This document shows positions 1 to 5,631 of a stretch of 5,779 bases of DNA, piece by piece. Both the position numbers and the translations under genes were made by a program. Location of the stretch: the NCBI GenBank assembly GCA_023422485.1, contig JAGTAM010000027.1:1-5779 (forward strand), written 5' to 3'. The notes beneath the pieces were generated by a model. That model saw nothing but the letters and a program-made list of their open reading frames with translations, ran no database searches and was not told the DNA's origin. This stretch comes from Pseudomonadota bacterium. GTDB taxonomy: Bacteria; Pseudomonadota; Alphaproteobacteria; Rhizobiales; Beijerinckiaceae. The stretch's first letter is position 1. Every line of letters starts with the position of its first letter.

Positions 1-295
1 GGCAAGGGGCTACGCCGAACGCGGCTAAGCCGAGCGCAGGGGGGGGCCGGTCACGACGCGCCGAGCCGCGTGAGGCGAGATCCCGGCAGACCCGCGCCAA
101 CGGGCGCGCGATGGCCCGCCGCGGAAGCCCCGATCCGCGGCTTCGTTATCGGCTCGCGCCGTGCCGCAGGGGGCGGCTGGTAGGCCGATCGGACGACGGC
201 ATGGACGCAAAGCCAACGTCGATTACCGGGGAAGGCGATGACGGCTCCCCACCTTCAACCGCTCTTCGCGAGATCGAGCGGATCAGGCTGGAATC
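1..295. other. Non-coding region 3' of flgL with GC-rich inverted repeats
   Basis: No convincing gene is visible. The short open frames on both strands are arginine- and proline-rich, match no family I recognise, and have no clear ribosome binding site. The plus-strand one (111-308) also runs into the 3' end of flgL. Visible structure: a small dyad CGGCT-A-AGCCG at 22-32; a run of eight G at 39-46; a 7-bp perfect inverted repeat GCCGCGG/CCGCGGC at 118-124 and 135-141, with an overlapping alternative pairing GAAGCC/GGCTTC at 124-129 and 139-144; 5-bp arms GGGGA/TCCCC at 228-232 and 246-250; and 6-bp arms at 259-281. Some of these may end the flgEKL transcript, but none has a good U-tract. What lies left of base 1 cannot be seen. 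Confidence 0.6.
259..281 (-). terminator. Possible terminator hairpin just downstream of flgL
   Basis: Perfect 6-bp arms CCGCTC (259-264) and GAGCGG (276-281) enclose an 11-base loop, beginning 14 bases after the flgL stop codon. In the flgL transcript the 3' arm is followed by only two U residues, so it does not look like a strong intrinsic terminator. It could be a weak or Rho-assisted stop, a 3'-end stabilising hairpin, or chance pairing in GC-rich DNA. Confidence 0.22.
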
Positions 296-2089
296 CTACC
301 GCAGATAGTTCACGAGGCTCATCTCGGAGAGGATCGAGGTAACCTTGTAGCTCGCCTGCAACTGCGTCTGCAGGCTCAGCAGCTTGGCCGCGACCTCCTC
401 GGTCGAGACGGTGTCGACGCCGTCGAGAGAGGCCTCCAGGGTCACCTTGGTGGTGTTCGCCACCGCCTTCGCATTGGCCATGCTGCTGGCCGCAAGGCCG
501 AAATCGGTGCCGAGCTGCTCCAGGCTCTGCTGGTTCTCGCCCGCGGTGAGCAGGCTGGACGCCCGGTTGGACACCGCCTCGTAGCGCGCCGTATCGACGG
601 TTCCGGTCCCGCTGGTGAAGCTCTCGGCGGCCATCGCGGCGATGCCGGCCAGCGTCCGGCGGATCGCCTCCTCGTTGGCCTGGGCACCGATGGCCACCGT
701 CCGGCTGGTGCCGGCCTGCACGGTCGCCGTCGCCCGCGGGTCGGCGGCGGTGTCGCCCTTATACCAGATCACGGTCTTGGCGCTCGCGGTCTCGGCGTAG
801 CCGTTGCCGTCTGCCGCGACGCGCCGCGGGCTCAGGCCCGCCACGGGGGATCCTTCGAAGAAGTTGAGCGAGGCGCGGGCCGTCGAACTCGCCGAGAGCT
901 CGGTGTTGGCGGCCGAGGTCAGGGCGTTCTGGAGCGCCCGCGACAAATTCGCGGTGGTGTCGTCCGGAGTGGCGCCGAGGGCGAAGGTCGTCGTCGAGGT
1001 GGAAGCCGCCGTCTCTGCGGCGGTCAGGGTGATCGTCCGGGTCGTGCCGTCGTGCAGGCCGAGCTTGAGCGTGATGGAGTCGCCGGCCGCAATCCCGTTC
1101 CCGACCGTGAAAACGGTCGAGGCGGCCTGTCCGTTGGTGAAGGCGGCCGTCACGCCGGGAGGATTCGCGCTCTGCACGCTGGCGATGTCGGCGCCGCCGA
1201 GCGCCCGCTTCAGGTTCGCGGCCGTGTCCGCTGCGGTGGTGCCGATGGCGAAGGCCCCCGCCGCGTTCCCGGCTTCGCCCGCGCGGGCCGTCAGGTCGAG
1301 GGTCTTCTGGCTGCCATCTTCGAGCTGCACGACGACCCGCACCTGGGCGCCGTCTGCAGGCTGCTGCGCGAAGTTGAGTGTGACATCCGGCTTCGCCCCT
1401 GCAAAGAAGCTGGCACCGAGCGCCGCGGTGTTCGAGCTCGACGCGGCCATCAGAGTGAAGCCGAAATTCGCCCGTGCCTCCGGGTTGGAATCCTCCGACA
1501 GGCTGACCGTCCGGGTGCCAGTGCCCTGGATCAGGCGTCCGTTGCCCGAGGGGCCGAGATCGGCCTTCTTCTGCTCGGCGATCAGCGCCTTGAGCCCGTC
1601 AAGACCCTCCGCCGGAATGCCGTTCATGATGGCCTCTTGGGAGACGACCGGTTGCGTCTCGGTGGCCCGTCCCGAGAAGACGTAGACCCCGGCCGCCTGC
1701 TGGTTCAGGGCATCGACGGCCGCCGCGAGGTTGTTGGCGGCGAGCTGCACGGTGGTGGCCGGCAGCGCCTCGTTGCGGGAGGCGACGTTGCCACTGAGAC
1801 TGGAGCGGGTGTTGTCGGAGAGCGCCTTGAGCTGGGTCAGGCTGGCGCTCGTGAGCTTCACCCGGGTCTCGGCCGAGGTGATCGCCGCGAGGTAGCCGTC
1901 CTGGGCGCTGATTGCCGCATGGGCGCTGAGACTCGTCGTGCGCGCCACGCCGAGGCCGCCGTAGGTCTCGGCGGTGCGCCCCGTCGAGAGCTGCTGGGCC
2001 AGCCCGTCGAGCTGGTTCTTCATGCCGACGAGGCTCGCCGACTGGCGGTCGAAGCGGTAGGTGCCGGCGGCGAAGGCGGAAATGGTCAT
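296..2089 (-). CDS. flgL: Flagellar hook-filament junction protein FlgL (HAP3), long form with duplicated insert
   Basis: FlgL is the second junction protein between hook and filament. It is secreted through the flagellar type III apparatus, sits on FlgK and seats the first flagellin subunits. The 597-aa product has the flagellin-like plan. An N-terminal helical region (about 10-135) with STGRTAETYGGLGVAR-type sequence leads into YVFSG at 136-140, resembling the FlgL motif that ends this region. A C-terminal helical region (about 500-595) ends in SLVNYLR. Between these lie a variable domain and the WYKGD (442-446) and ANEEAIRR (471-478) segments that I recall from rhizobial FlgL. It is nearly twice the length of enterobacterial FlgL (about 317 aa). 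Much of the excess is a DUF1522-like module present twice (residues 247-297 and 336-386). The ATG at 2087-2089 is preceded by GGAG (2096-2099 on the minus strand) at 6-base spacing. It starts 11 bases after the flgK stop, so it is translated from the same transcript. The main alternative is a flagellin-family protein, but position directly after flgK favours FlgL. Confidence 0.92.
   Translation of the reverse strand: MTISAFAAGTYRFDRQSASLVGMKNQLDGLAQQLSTGRTAETYGGLGVARTTSLSAHAAISAQDGYLAAITSAETRVKLTSASLTQLKALSDNTRSSLSGNVASRNEALPATTVQLAANNLAAAVDALNQQAAGVYVFSGRATETQPVVSQEAIMNGIPAEGLDGLKALIAEQKKADLGPSGNGRLIQGTGTRTVSLSEDSNPEARANFGFTLMAASSSNTAALGASFFAGAKPDVTLNFAQQPADGAQVRVVVQLEDGSQKTLDLTARAGEAGNAAGAFAIGTTAADTAANLKRALGGADIASVQSANPPGVTAAFTNGQAASTVFTVGNGIAAGDSITLKLGLHDGTTRTITLTAAETAASTSTTTFALGATPDDTTANLSRALQNALTSAANTELSASSTARASLNFFEGSPVAGLSPRRVAADGNGYAETASAKTVIWYKGDTAADPRATATVQAGTSRTVAIGAQANEEAIRRTLAGIAAMAAESFTSGTGTVDTARYEAVSNRASSLLTAGENQQSLEQLGTDFGLAASSMANAKAVANTTKVTLEASLDGVDTVSTEEVAAKLLSLQTQLQASYKVTSILSEMSLVNYLR
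932..1084 (-). repeat. FlgL internal tandem module, copy B (residues 336-386)
   Basis: Protein-level repeat. It starts GDSITL, carries HDG at 346-348, then TLTA, FALG at 369-372, and ends TTANLSRAL. It aligns without gaps to copy A (residues 247-297) over 51 positions, and I count 21 identities. The pattern G-x-x-(I/V) ... DG ... F-A-(I/L)-G ... T-x-A-N-L-x-R-A-L matches what I remember of DUF1522-like domains in alphaproteobacterial flagellins and FlgL. The family assignment is from memory. Confidence 0.7.
1199..1351 (-). repeat. FlgL internal tandem module, copy A (residues 247-297)
   Basis: First copy of the repeated module, offset by exactly 89 residues (267 bases) from copy B. It contains EDG at 257-259, TLDLTA, FAIG at 280-283 and TAANLKRAL at its end. 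Conserved positions include the opening Gly, the Asp-Gly turn, Phe-Ala-x-Gly and Asn-Leu-x-Arg-Ala-Leu. Hydrophobic positions are conservatively exchanged (V/I, V/L), so this looks like an old duplication under structural constraint. Confidence 0.7.
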
Positions 2090-2095
2090 CGGCGG

Positions 2096-2099
2096 CTCC
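2096..2099 (-). promoter_or_regulatory. flgL ribosome binding site
   Basis: GGAG on the minus strand lies 6 bases before the flgL ATG, within the 11-base gap after the flgK stop. It fixes the flgL start and indicates independent re-initiation on a shared mRNA. Confidence 0.7.
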
Positions 2100-2100
2100 G

Positions 2101-3993
2101 CTAGATCCTGAGCAGGGTGTCGATCATGTCGCGCGCGGCGGTGAGCACGCGGGCATTGGCCGCGTAGGCCTGCTGAAGCGCGATCAGGTTCGACATCTCC
2201 TCGTCGATGTTGACGCCCGAGGCCGAGGCGAAGCGCCCCTGGGCCGTCGAGAGGGCGATACTCTGGCCCTCGTCGAGATCCTGCGCCGCCGCCGCCGCGG
2301 CGCCCTGCACCGAGATGACGCCCTGGACGAAGTCGGCGACGCTGGAGCGCGTCGGCGCGTCGATGCCGCTGATGCCGCTCGACGAGGAGAACAGGCGCTG
2401 CGTGCTCGTCAGCGCGGTGTACATGGCCTGGGGCCGCGTTCCGTCGCCGGCGCTCGATCCGGGGCCCGTGCCGGTGATCCCGACGAGGCTGCCGGCGCTG
2501 CCGACCACCGCCGGGTTCACGGCGATCCGCTGCGCGAAGCCGGTGAGCTGCGAGCCGCCGTCGAAGGAGCCGGTGTAGAGCGCGGCGGACGCACCGTCGA
2601 CGAAGAGCGGAAGCTGCGTGGCGGCCCCCTTGATGTCCCCCGCCGAGGTGACCTGCGTCACGCTTGCGCTCGCCGCGATCAGGGAGGCGCCGCCGGTCGA
2701 GAGGATCCGCATCGCCCCGGCTGCGCCGCCCGGCGCGCTCGATACGGTGTAACCCCCGCCCAGGGCGGCGGCGATCGCGTTGCGGACCGAGGCGGGGTCA
2801 CGGCCCGCGCCGGGCTGCGGGATCGTGAAGGGAATGATCGTGGCGTTCGCGTCCTCGGTGCTCCCGGCGGGAACGGCCGGCGGCGGCGCCTGGTAGGACG
2901 GCATCAGGATCAGGTTGCGCTGCGTCCCGCTCCCGTCCTGCACCGTCAGGGTGATGGCGTTGCCGGCCGAGAGGCCGGTGAGGTCGATATCGAAGCCGCC
3001 CTGGGTGCCGTCGGTGGGAACGGTGCCGGTGGCAACACGGTCGGACATCGCTCGCGACAGGCCCGCGGCGAGGTCGTCGAGCTGGCGCTGCGCCTGCGGC
3101 AGCGCATTGTCGCGCAGTTCGATCGCCGCGGCGATCGAGCCGGAACGGATCGCTCCCGAGGCGAGCAGATCGATCTTGCCGCCGCCGGGCGTCGTCGCGA
3201 CGATGGTGCCGACGCCGCTGCGCGACGGGTCGCTGTCGTAGAGGGCGTTGGCCGAGAGGGTGCCGCGGGCATCGAAGCTGAGCGTGGCGGCATCCGAGCG
3301 GTCGAGCAGGGTGACGCCCGAGCCCGTCAGCACGCTCACGCTGCCGTCGCTCTGGGTGACGGCGTTGATGTCGATCAGGCCCGACAGGGTGGTGAGCGCC
3401 TGGTCGCGCTGGTCTTCCAGCTCCGGGCGGCTCGGATCGCCGGCCGAGGTCGCGACGATGCGGGTGTTGAGCTTGGCCAGTTGCGCGAGCAGGTCGCTCG
3501 CCTTGCTGGTGTCGATGCCGAGTTGCGTCTCCAGCCCCGAACGCAGGGCCTGGACCCCGTTGGCGGCGCTGCCGATGCGGCTGGCGATGTCGTTGGCCGC
3601 GCTGAGCACCGTCGCCCGCGCGGCCGTCGAGGTCGGGTTGGCGGCGAGCGTCTGCAGCGAGAGCGTGAAGCGGTTGAACACGCCGTCGAGCGCGGAAGCG
3701 TCGCCGGGCCGACCGTAGAGCGTGTCGAGTTGGGTGCGGGTCTTGGACATCAGCGAGGTGTAGGCCGCGCCCGACGTCTCGGAGCGGAGCTGCTTGAGCG
3801 CCGCGGCGTCGAGGGCACGCCCGATCGTGCCGGTGGCGACGCCCGCATTGCCCAGGCCCGAGCTGACGGGCGAGAGCGTGCGCCGGACATAGCCCGCCGT
3901 GCCGACATTGGCGATGTTCTGCGAGACGACCCCGATCTGGGCCTGCGTGACCCGCAGGCCGGCGGTCGCCGTGCTGAACGCATCGAGGGCCAA
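2101..3993 (-). CDS. flgK: Flagellar hook-associated protein FlgK (HAP1)
   Basis: FlgK is the first junction protein, assembled directly on the distal end of the FlgE hook after export through the flagellar secretion system. The 630-aa product opens with MALDAFSTATAGLRVTQAQI followed by the rod/hook-family signature SQNIANVGTAGYVRR (24-38). It ends with the matching C-terminal helix: IDEEMSNLIALQQAY (596-610), then ANARVLTAARDMIDTLLRI. The two ends pair as a coiled coil in this family. The mid-region (about 60-315) is the helical FlgK domain. A variable part (about 335-450) includes a DG-containing module resembling the FlgL repeats. A run of six alanines lies at 565-570. It is longer than E. 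coli FlgK (547 aa). The start is TTG at 3991-3993, supported by GAGGAGAG ending at 7-base spacing and by homology beginning right there; no upstream ATG fits. It begins 26 bases after the flgE stop. Confidence 0.95.
   Translation of the reverse strand: MALDAFSTATAGLRVTQAQIGVVSQNIANVGTAGYVRRTLSPVSSGLGNAGVATGTIGRALDAAALKQLRSETSGAAYTSLMSKTRTQLDTLYGRPGDASALDGVFNRFTLSLQTLAANPTSTAARATVLSAANDIASRIGSAANGVQALRSGLETQLGIDTSKASDLLAQLAKLNTRIVATSAGDPSRPELEDQRDQALTTLSGLIDINAVTQSDGSVSVLTGSGVTLLDRSDAATLSFDARGTLSANALYDSDPSRSGVGTIVATTPGGGKIDLLASGAIRSGSIAAAIELRDNALPQAQRQLDDLAAGLSRAMSDRVATGTVPTDGTQGGFDIDLTGLSAGNAITLTVQDGSGTQRNLILMPSYQAPPPAVPAGSTEDANATIIPFTIPQPGAGRDPASVRNAIAAALGGGYTVSSAPGGAAGAMRILSTGGASLIAASASVTQVTSAGDIKGAATQLPLFVDGASAALYTGSFDGGSQLTGFAQRIAVNPAVVGSAGSLVGITGTGPGSSAGDGTRPQAMYTALTSTQRLFSSSSGISGIDAPTRSSVADFVQGVISVQGAAAAAAQDLDEGQSIALSTAQGRFASASGVNIDEEMSNLIALQQAYAANARVLTAARDMIDTLLRI
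2761..2991 (-). other. FlgK variable-domain module resembling the FlgL repeats (residues 335-411)
   Basis: The segment reads DLTGLSAGNAITLTVQDGSG near 337-356, then a proline-rich stretch, then FTI at 389-391 and ASVRNAIAAAL at 401-411. The order G-x-x-(I/V)-T-L ... DG ... F-x-I ... (N/R)-x-(I/L)-x-x-A-L parallels the two FlgL modules, with a longer middle linker. The similarity is weak and judged by eye, so it may reflect a shared beta-rich surface fold or only composition. Confidence 0.4.
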
Positions 3994-3998
3994 GGCGT

Positions 3999-4006
3999 CT
4001 CTCCTC
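3999..4006 (-). promoter_or_regulatory. flgK Shine-Dalgarno that fixes a TTG start
   Basis: The minus-strand sequence GAGGAGAG places its AGGAG core (4001-4005) 7 bases before the TTG at 3991-3993. This is the best ribosome binding site in the window and explains how a weak TTG initiator can be used. Confidence 0.75.
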
Positions 4007-4019
4007 GCTCAGGAGCCAG

Positions 4020-5405
4020 TCAGCGGATGACGTTCAGGAGGTCGGAGATCATCGTCTGCGCCGTGGACATCACCCGGGTGTTGGCAGAGTAGGCCTGTTG
4101 GGTAACGATCATCTTTGAGAATTCCGCAGCAATGTCCGTATTCGACTGTTCGAGGTTGGCCCCGACCACGGTCGAGTCCTTGAGGCCGCTGATCGCCTCA
4201 CCGGAGGCGACGGTCTGCTGGTAGTTGCCCAGCGAATCCGGCTTGAGCCCGTCGGGGTTGACGAACTGCGCCACCTCGATCCGGGCCAGCCCGATCACCG
4301 AGCCGTTCGAGTACTTGCCGCTGATGATGCCGTTCTCGCCGACCTCGACGGAGTTCAGGGAGCCCGAGGCGTAGCCGTTCTGCTTGAGGTCGTTGGTCGT
4401 CACCGCGCCGGAGGCGGCGGCGTATTGCGTCAGGCCGCCGCTGAGATCGAGGCCGACCGTGCCGACATTGACGCCGTCGACGGTCAGGTTGCTGATCGGA
4501 ACCGTACCCCCGGTCGGAGCCGTCATCTGACCGCTGGCGCTGAAGGTGAAGGCCTGGCCGATATTGGTCCAGCTCGTCTGGTTGCCGGTGACGCTGGTCT
4601 TGTCGGCGGTGAACAGGTTCCAGGTGTCGCTCGTGCCGGTCGCCGTGTCGGCGGCGGCCACCTTCGCCCACCGGCTCTGCACGCTCACGGGCGCGCCGGA
4701 GGCGGTGTAGACGGTCAGCGCCGGGCCGGCGATGCTGTTGTCGATCAGGCTCTGCGCGTTGGCCTGAGAGACGCTGCCGCCGGTCCTGCCGTTGGTCGGC
4801 GTCACCCGCGCATCGGAGCCGTCGCTGAAGGTGGAGAGCAGGCCGTTGGTCGAGGCGACGTTGGTGGTGGCGGGTGTCTTTGGCAGGTTGGCCGAGTAGG
4901 TGATCGTCGTCGTCGGCTTGGCCGGGATGATCGCGTTGGAGATCCGGATCGGCCCGGTGCCGTTGGTCTGGCCGGTGACCGGGTCGAGGCTCGCGCCGAC
5001 GAGATAGGCGCCCGCCCCGTTGACGAGGTAGCCGTCCTTGTCCGCGGCAAAATCACCGCGGCGGGTATAGAGATTGGCGGTGGAGAAGCTCTCGCCGCCG
5101 CCCGCGTCGGTGGTCTTCTTGCGCACCACGAAGAAGCCCTGACCGTCGAGCGCCATGTTGGTCGAGACGCCGGTCGAGACCTTGTTGCCCTGGATCGAGT
5201 TGGTGAGCTCCGAGAAGGCGGCGACCGAACCCGCGGTCTGGTTCTTGGTGCTGCTGCTGTCGACGAGCATGTCGACGAAGCCCGTATCGATGCGCTTGTA
5301 GCCGGTCGTCTGCGAGTTCGCGATGTTGCCGGAGATGTTGCTCAGCGAGAAGGATTGCGCCTTCAGGCCCGAGACCGCGGTCTGCAGCGCGGAAAAGACG
5401 TCCAT
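4020..5405 (-). CDS. flgE: Flagellar hook protein FlgE
   Basis: FlgE polymerises into the curved hook, the universal joint between the rod and the FlgK/FlgL junction. The 461-aa product starts MDVFSALQTAVSGLKAQSFS. It carries the rod/hook signature SGNIANSQTTGYKR (25-38), a family segment ALDGQGFFVV (85-94) and YTRRGDF then DKDGYLVN (113-129). A D2-like beta-rich region spans about 168-330. The classic C-terminal helix is LEQSNTDIAAEF (418-429) followed by QQAYSANTRVMSTAQTMI. E. coli FlgE is about 402 aa and Caulobacter FlgE about 590, so this is mid-size. I chose the ATG at 5403-5405 because the signature helix begins there and AGGGAG lies 12 bases upstream (5418-5423, a somewhat long spacing). 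The in-frame TTG at 5454-5456 would add 17 residues but falls inside the predicted -12 promoter element. It is the first gene of the flgE-flgK-flgL unit. Confidence 0.96.
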   Translation of the reverse strand: MDVFSALQTAVSGLKAQSFSLSNISGNIANSQTTGYKRIDTGFVDMLVDSSSTKNQTAGSVAAFSELTNSIQGNKVSTGVSTNMALDGQGFFVVRKKTTDAGGGESFSTANLYTRRGDFAADKDGYLVNGAGAYLVGASLDPVTGQTNGTGPIRISNAIIPAKPTTTITYSANLPKTPATTNVASTNGLLSTFSDGSDARVTPTNGRTGGSVSQANAQSLIDNSIAGPALTVYTASGAPVSVQSRWAKVAAADTATGTSDTWNLFTADKTSVTGNQTSWTNIGQAFTFSASGQMTAPTGGTVPISNLTVDGVNVGTVGLDLSGGLTQYAAASGAVTTNDLKQNGYASGSLNSVEVGENGIISGKYSNGSVIGLARIEVAQFVNPDGLKPDSLGNYQQTVASGEAISGLKDSTVVGANLEQSNTDIAAEFSKMIVTQQAYSANTRVMSTAQTMISDLLNVIR

Positions 5406-5452
5406 GGCTTTGGCTCGCTCCCTAAGGCCGCACGGGCGGTCGATGTGAGAGC

Positions 5453-5467
5453 GCAAGCGCTATGCCA
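5453..5467 (-). promoter_or_regulatory. Candidate sigma-54 (RpoN) -24/-12 promoter of flgEKL
   Basis: The minus strand reads TGGCATAGCGCTTGC. Against the sigma-54 consensus TGGCACG-N4-TTGC it matches all of TGGCA and TTGC, with exact spacing between the GG and GC dinucleotides; only the two bases after TGGCA differ. Transcription would start near 5441, leaving a leader of about 36 bases before the flgE ATG that includes its ribosome binding site. Sigma-54 control of hook genes is established in Caulobacter; here it is inferred from sequence. A dyad AGCGC-AA-GCGCT (5450-5461) overlaps the -12 element. Confidence 0.6.
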
Positions 5468-5471
5468 GGTC

Positions 5472-5484
5472 TAAGTCATTGATC
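5472..5484 (-). promoter_or_regulatory. IHF-like site upstream of the flgE promoter
   Basis: The minus strand reads GATCAATGACTTA. It matches the IHF consensus WATCAA-N4-TTR at every defined position except the first base. It lies between the predicted sigma-54 promoter and the distal dyad, where a DNA-bending site would help looping. The position is close to the -24 box (centre about -37), nearer than usual, so binding there might instead interfere. A short consensus can occur by chance. Confidence 0.3.
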
Positions 5485-5508
5485 GCGTTGGGTTGGCGTC
5501 GCGCGATC
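5481..5508. repeat. 7-bp perfect inverted repeat in the flgE upstream region
   Basis: Arms GATCGCG (5481-5487) and CGCGATC (5502-5508) are separated by 14 bases, so the half-site centres are 21 bases apart, two helical turns. This geometry suits a dimeric regulator touching one face of the DNA. No regulator can be named. GC-rich palindromic hexamers are common in such genomes, which tempers the call. Confidence 0.4.
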
Positions 5509-5541
5509 TCGGCAGATTCGGACCATCTGGGGGGCCTAGGC

Positions 5542-5554
5542 GGCAGTTTCTGCC
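5542..5554. promoter_or_regulatory. Candidate enhancer dyad (FlbD ftr-like) for flgEKL
   Basis: Perfect dyad GGCAG-TTT-CTGCC, centred at 5548, about 107 bases upstream of the predicted flgE transcription start. A further GGCAG half-site lies at 5511-5515. In Caulobacter, hook-operon sigma-54 promoters are activated by FlbD at ftr elements roughly 100 bases upstream. The GGCA/TGCC character of this dyad fits my memory of those elements, but I cannot check the consensus. It could equally serve the divergent BLUF gene. Confidence 0.4.
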
Positions 5555-5631
5555 CAGTTCAGCCGTGTTTACGGCCCGTTATCGCGGCGGCCGTTAGGAT
5601 GGAGGCTGAGCTTTCGCGTCGGACGGCATCC

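Larger units (their letters stand above)
5406..5631. other. Divergent intergenic region between flgE and the BLUF gene
   Basis: This 226-base region must carry the signals for both directions. Elements that I can point to are listed separately: the sigma-54-type promoter for flgE, an IHF-like site, a 7-bp inverted repeat and the GGCAG/CTGCC dyad. Other structure: a palindrome GCCTAGGC at 5534-5541; a dyad GCCGT-GTTT-ACGGC at 5562-5575; and a near-direct repeat CGGCCCGTTA (5572-5581) and CGGCCGTTA (5588-5596). I found no convincing sigma-70 promoter for the plus-strand gene: TTTACG at 5568 and TAGGAT at 5595 are 21 bases apart, which is too wide. Confidence 0.7.

Noticed and set aside
111..308. 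65-codon plus-strand frame left of flgL
   Set aside because: No family resemblance, no ribosome binding site, and its end overlaps the flgL 3' end antisense.
656..766. Possible third copy of the FlgL module around residues 442-478
   Set aside because: VAIGAQANEEAIRRTL superficially resembles FAIG...NLKRAL, but it lacks the preceding G-x-x-I...DG strand pair and matches a separate segment that I recall from rhizobial FlgL.
804..1685. Plus-strand open frame (293 codons) opposite flgL
   Set aside because: Low-complexity Ala/Val/Ser-rich product mirrored from the flgL codons; no ribosome binding site or family resemblance.
1052..2104. Long plus-strand open frame (350 codons) opposite flgL
   Set aside because: Arg/Gly-rich translation without recognisable domains, fully antisense to a clearly conserved gene; typical of high-GC shadow frames.
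2284..2301. GCC/GCG-rich microsatellite-like run in flgK
   Set aside because: Encodes only six alanines (565-570) with mixed codons; ordinary low complexity in GC-rich DNA, not a phase-variable repeat.
5406..5456. 17-residue N-terminal extension of FlgE from TTG at 5454-5456
   Set aside because: The FlgE family begins at MDVFSALQ; the TTG is part of the predicted -12 promoter element and lies upstream of the expected transcript start.
4425..5474. Plus-strand open frame (349 codons) opposite flgE
   Set aside because: Arg/Gly/Asp-rich antisense frame with no motif; the flgE signatures on the other strand explain the coding signal.
5597..5631. Inverted repeat GGATG/CATCC spanning the two candidate BLUF starts
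   Set aside because: Only 5-bp arms with 25 bases between them, and both arms are explained by the sequence around the ATG codons; likely chance.
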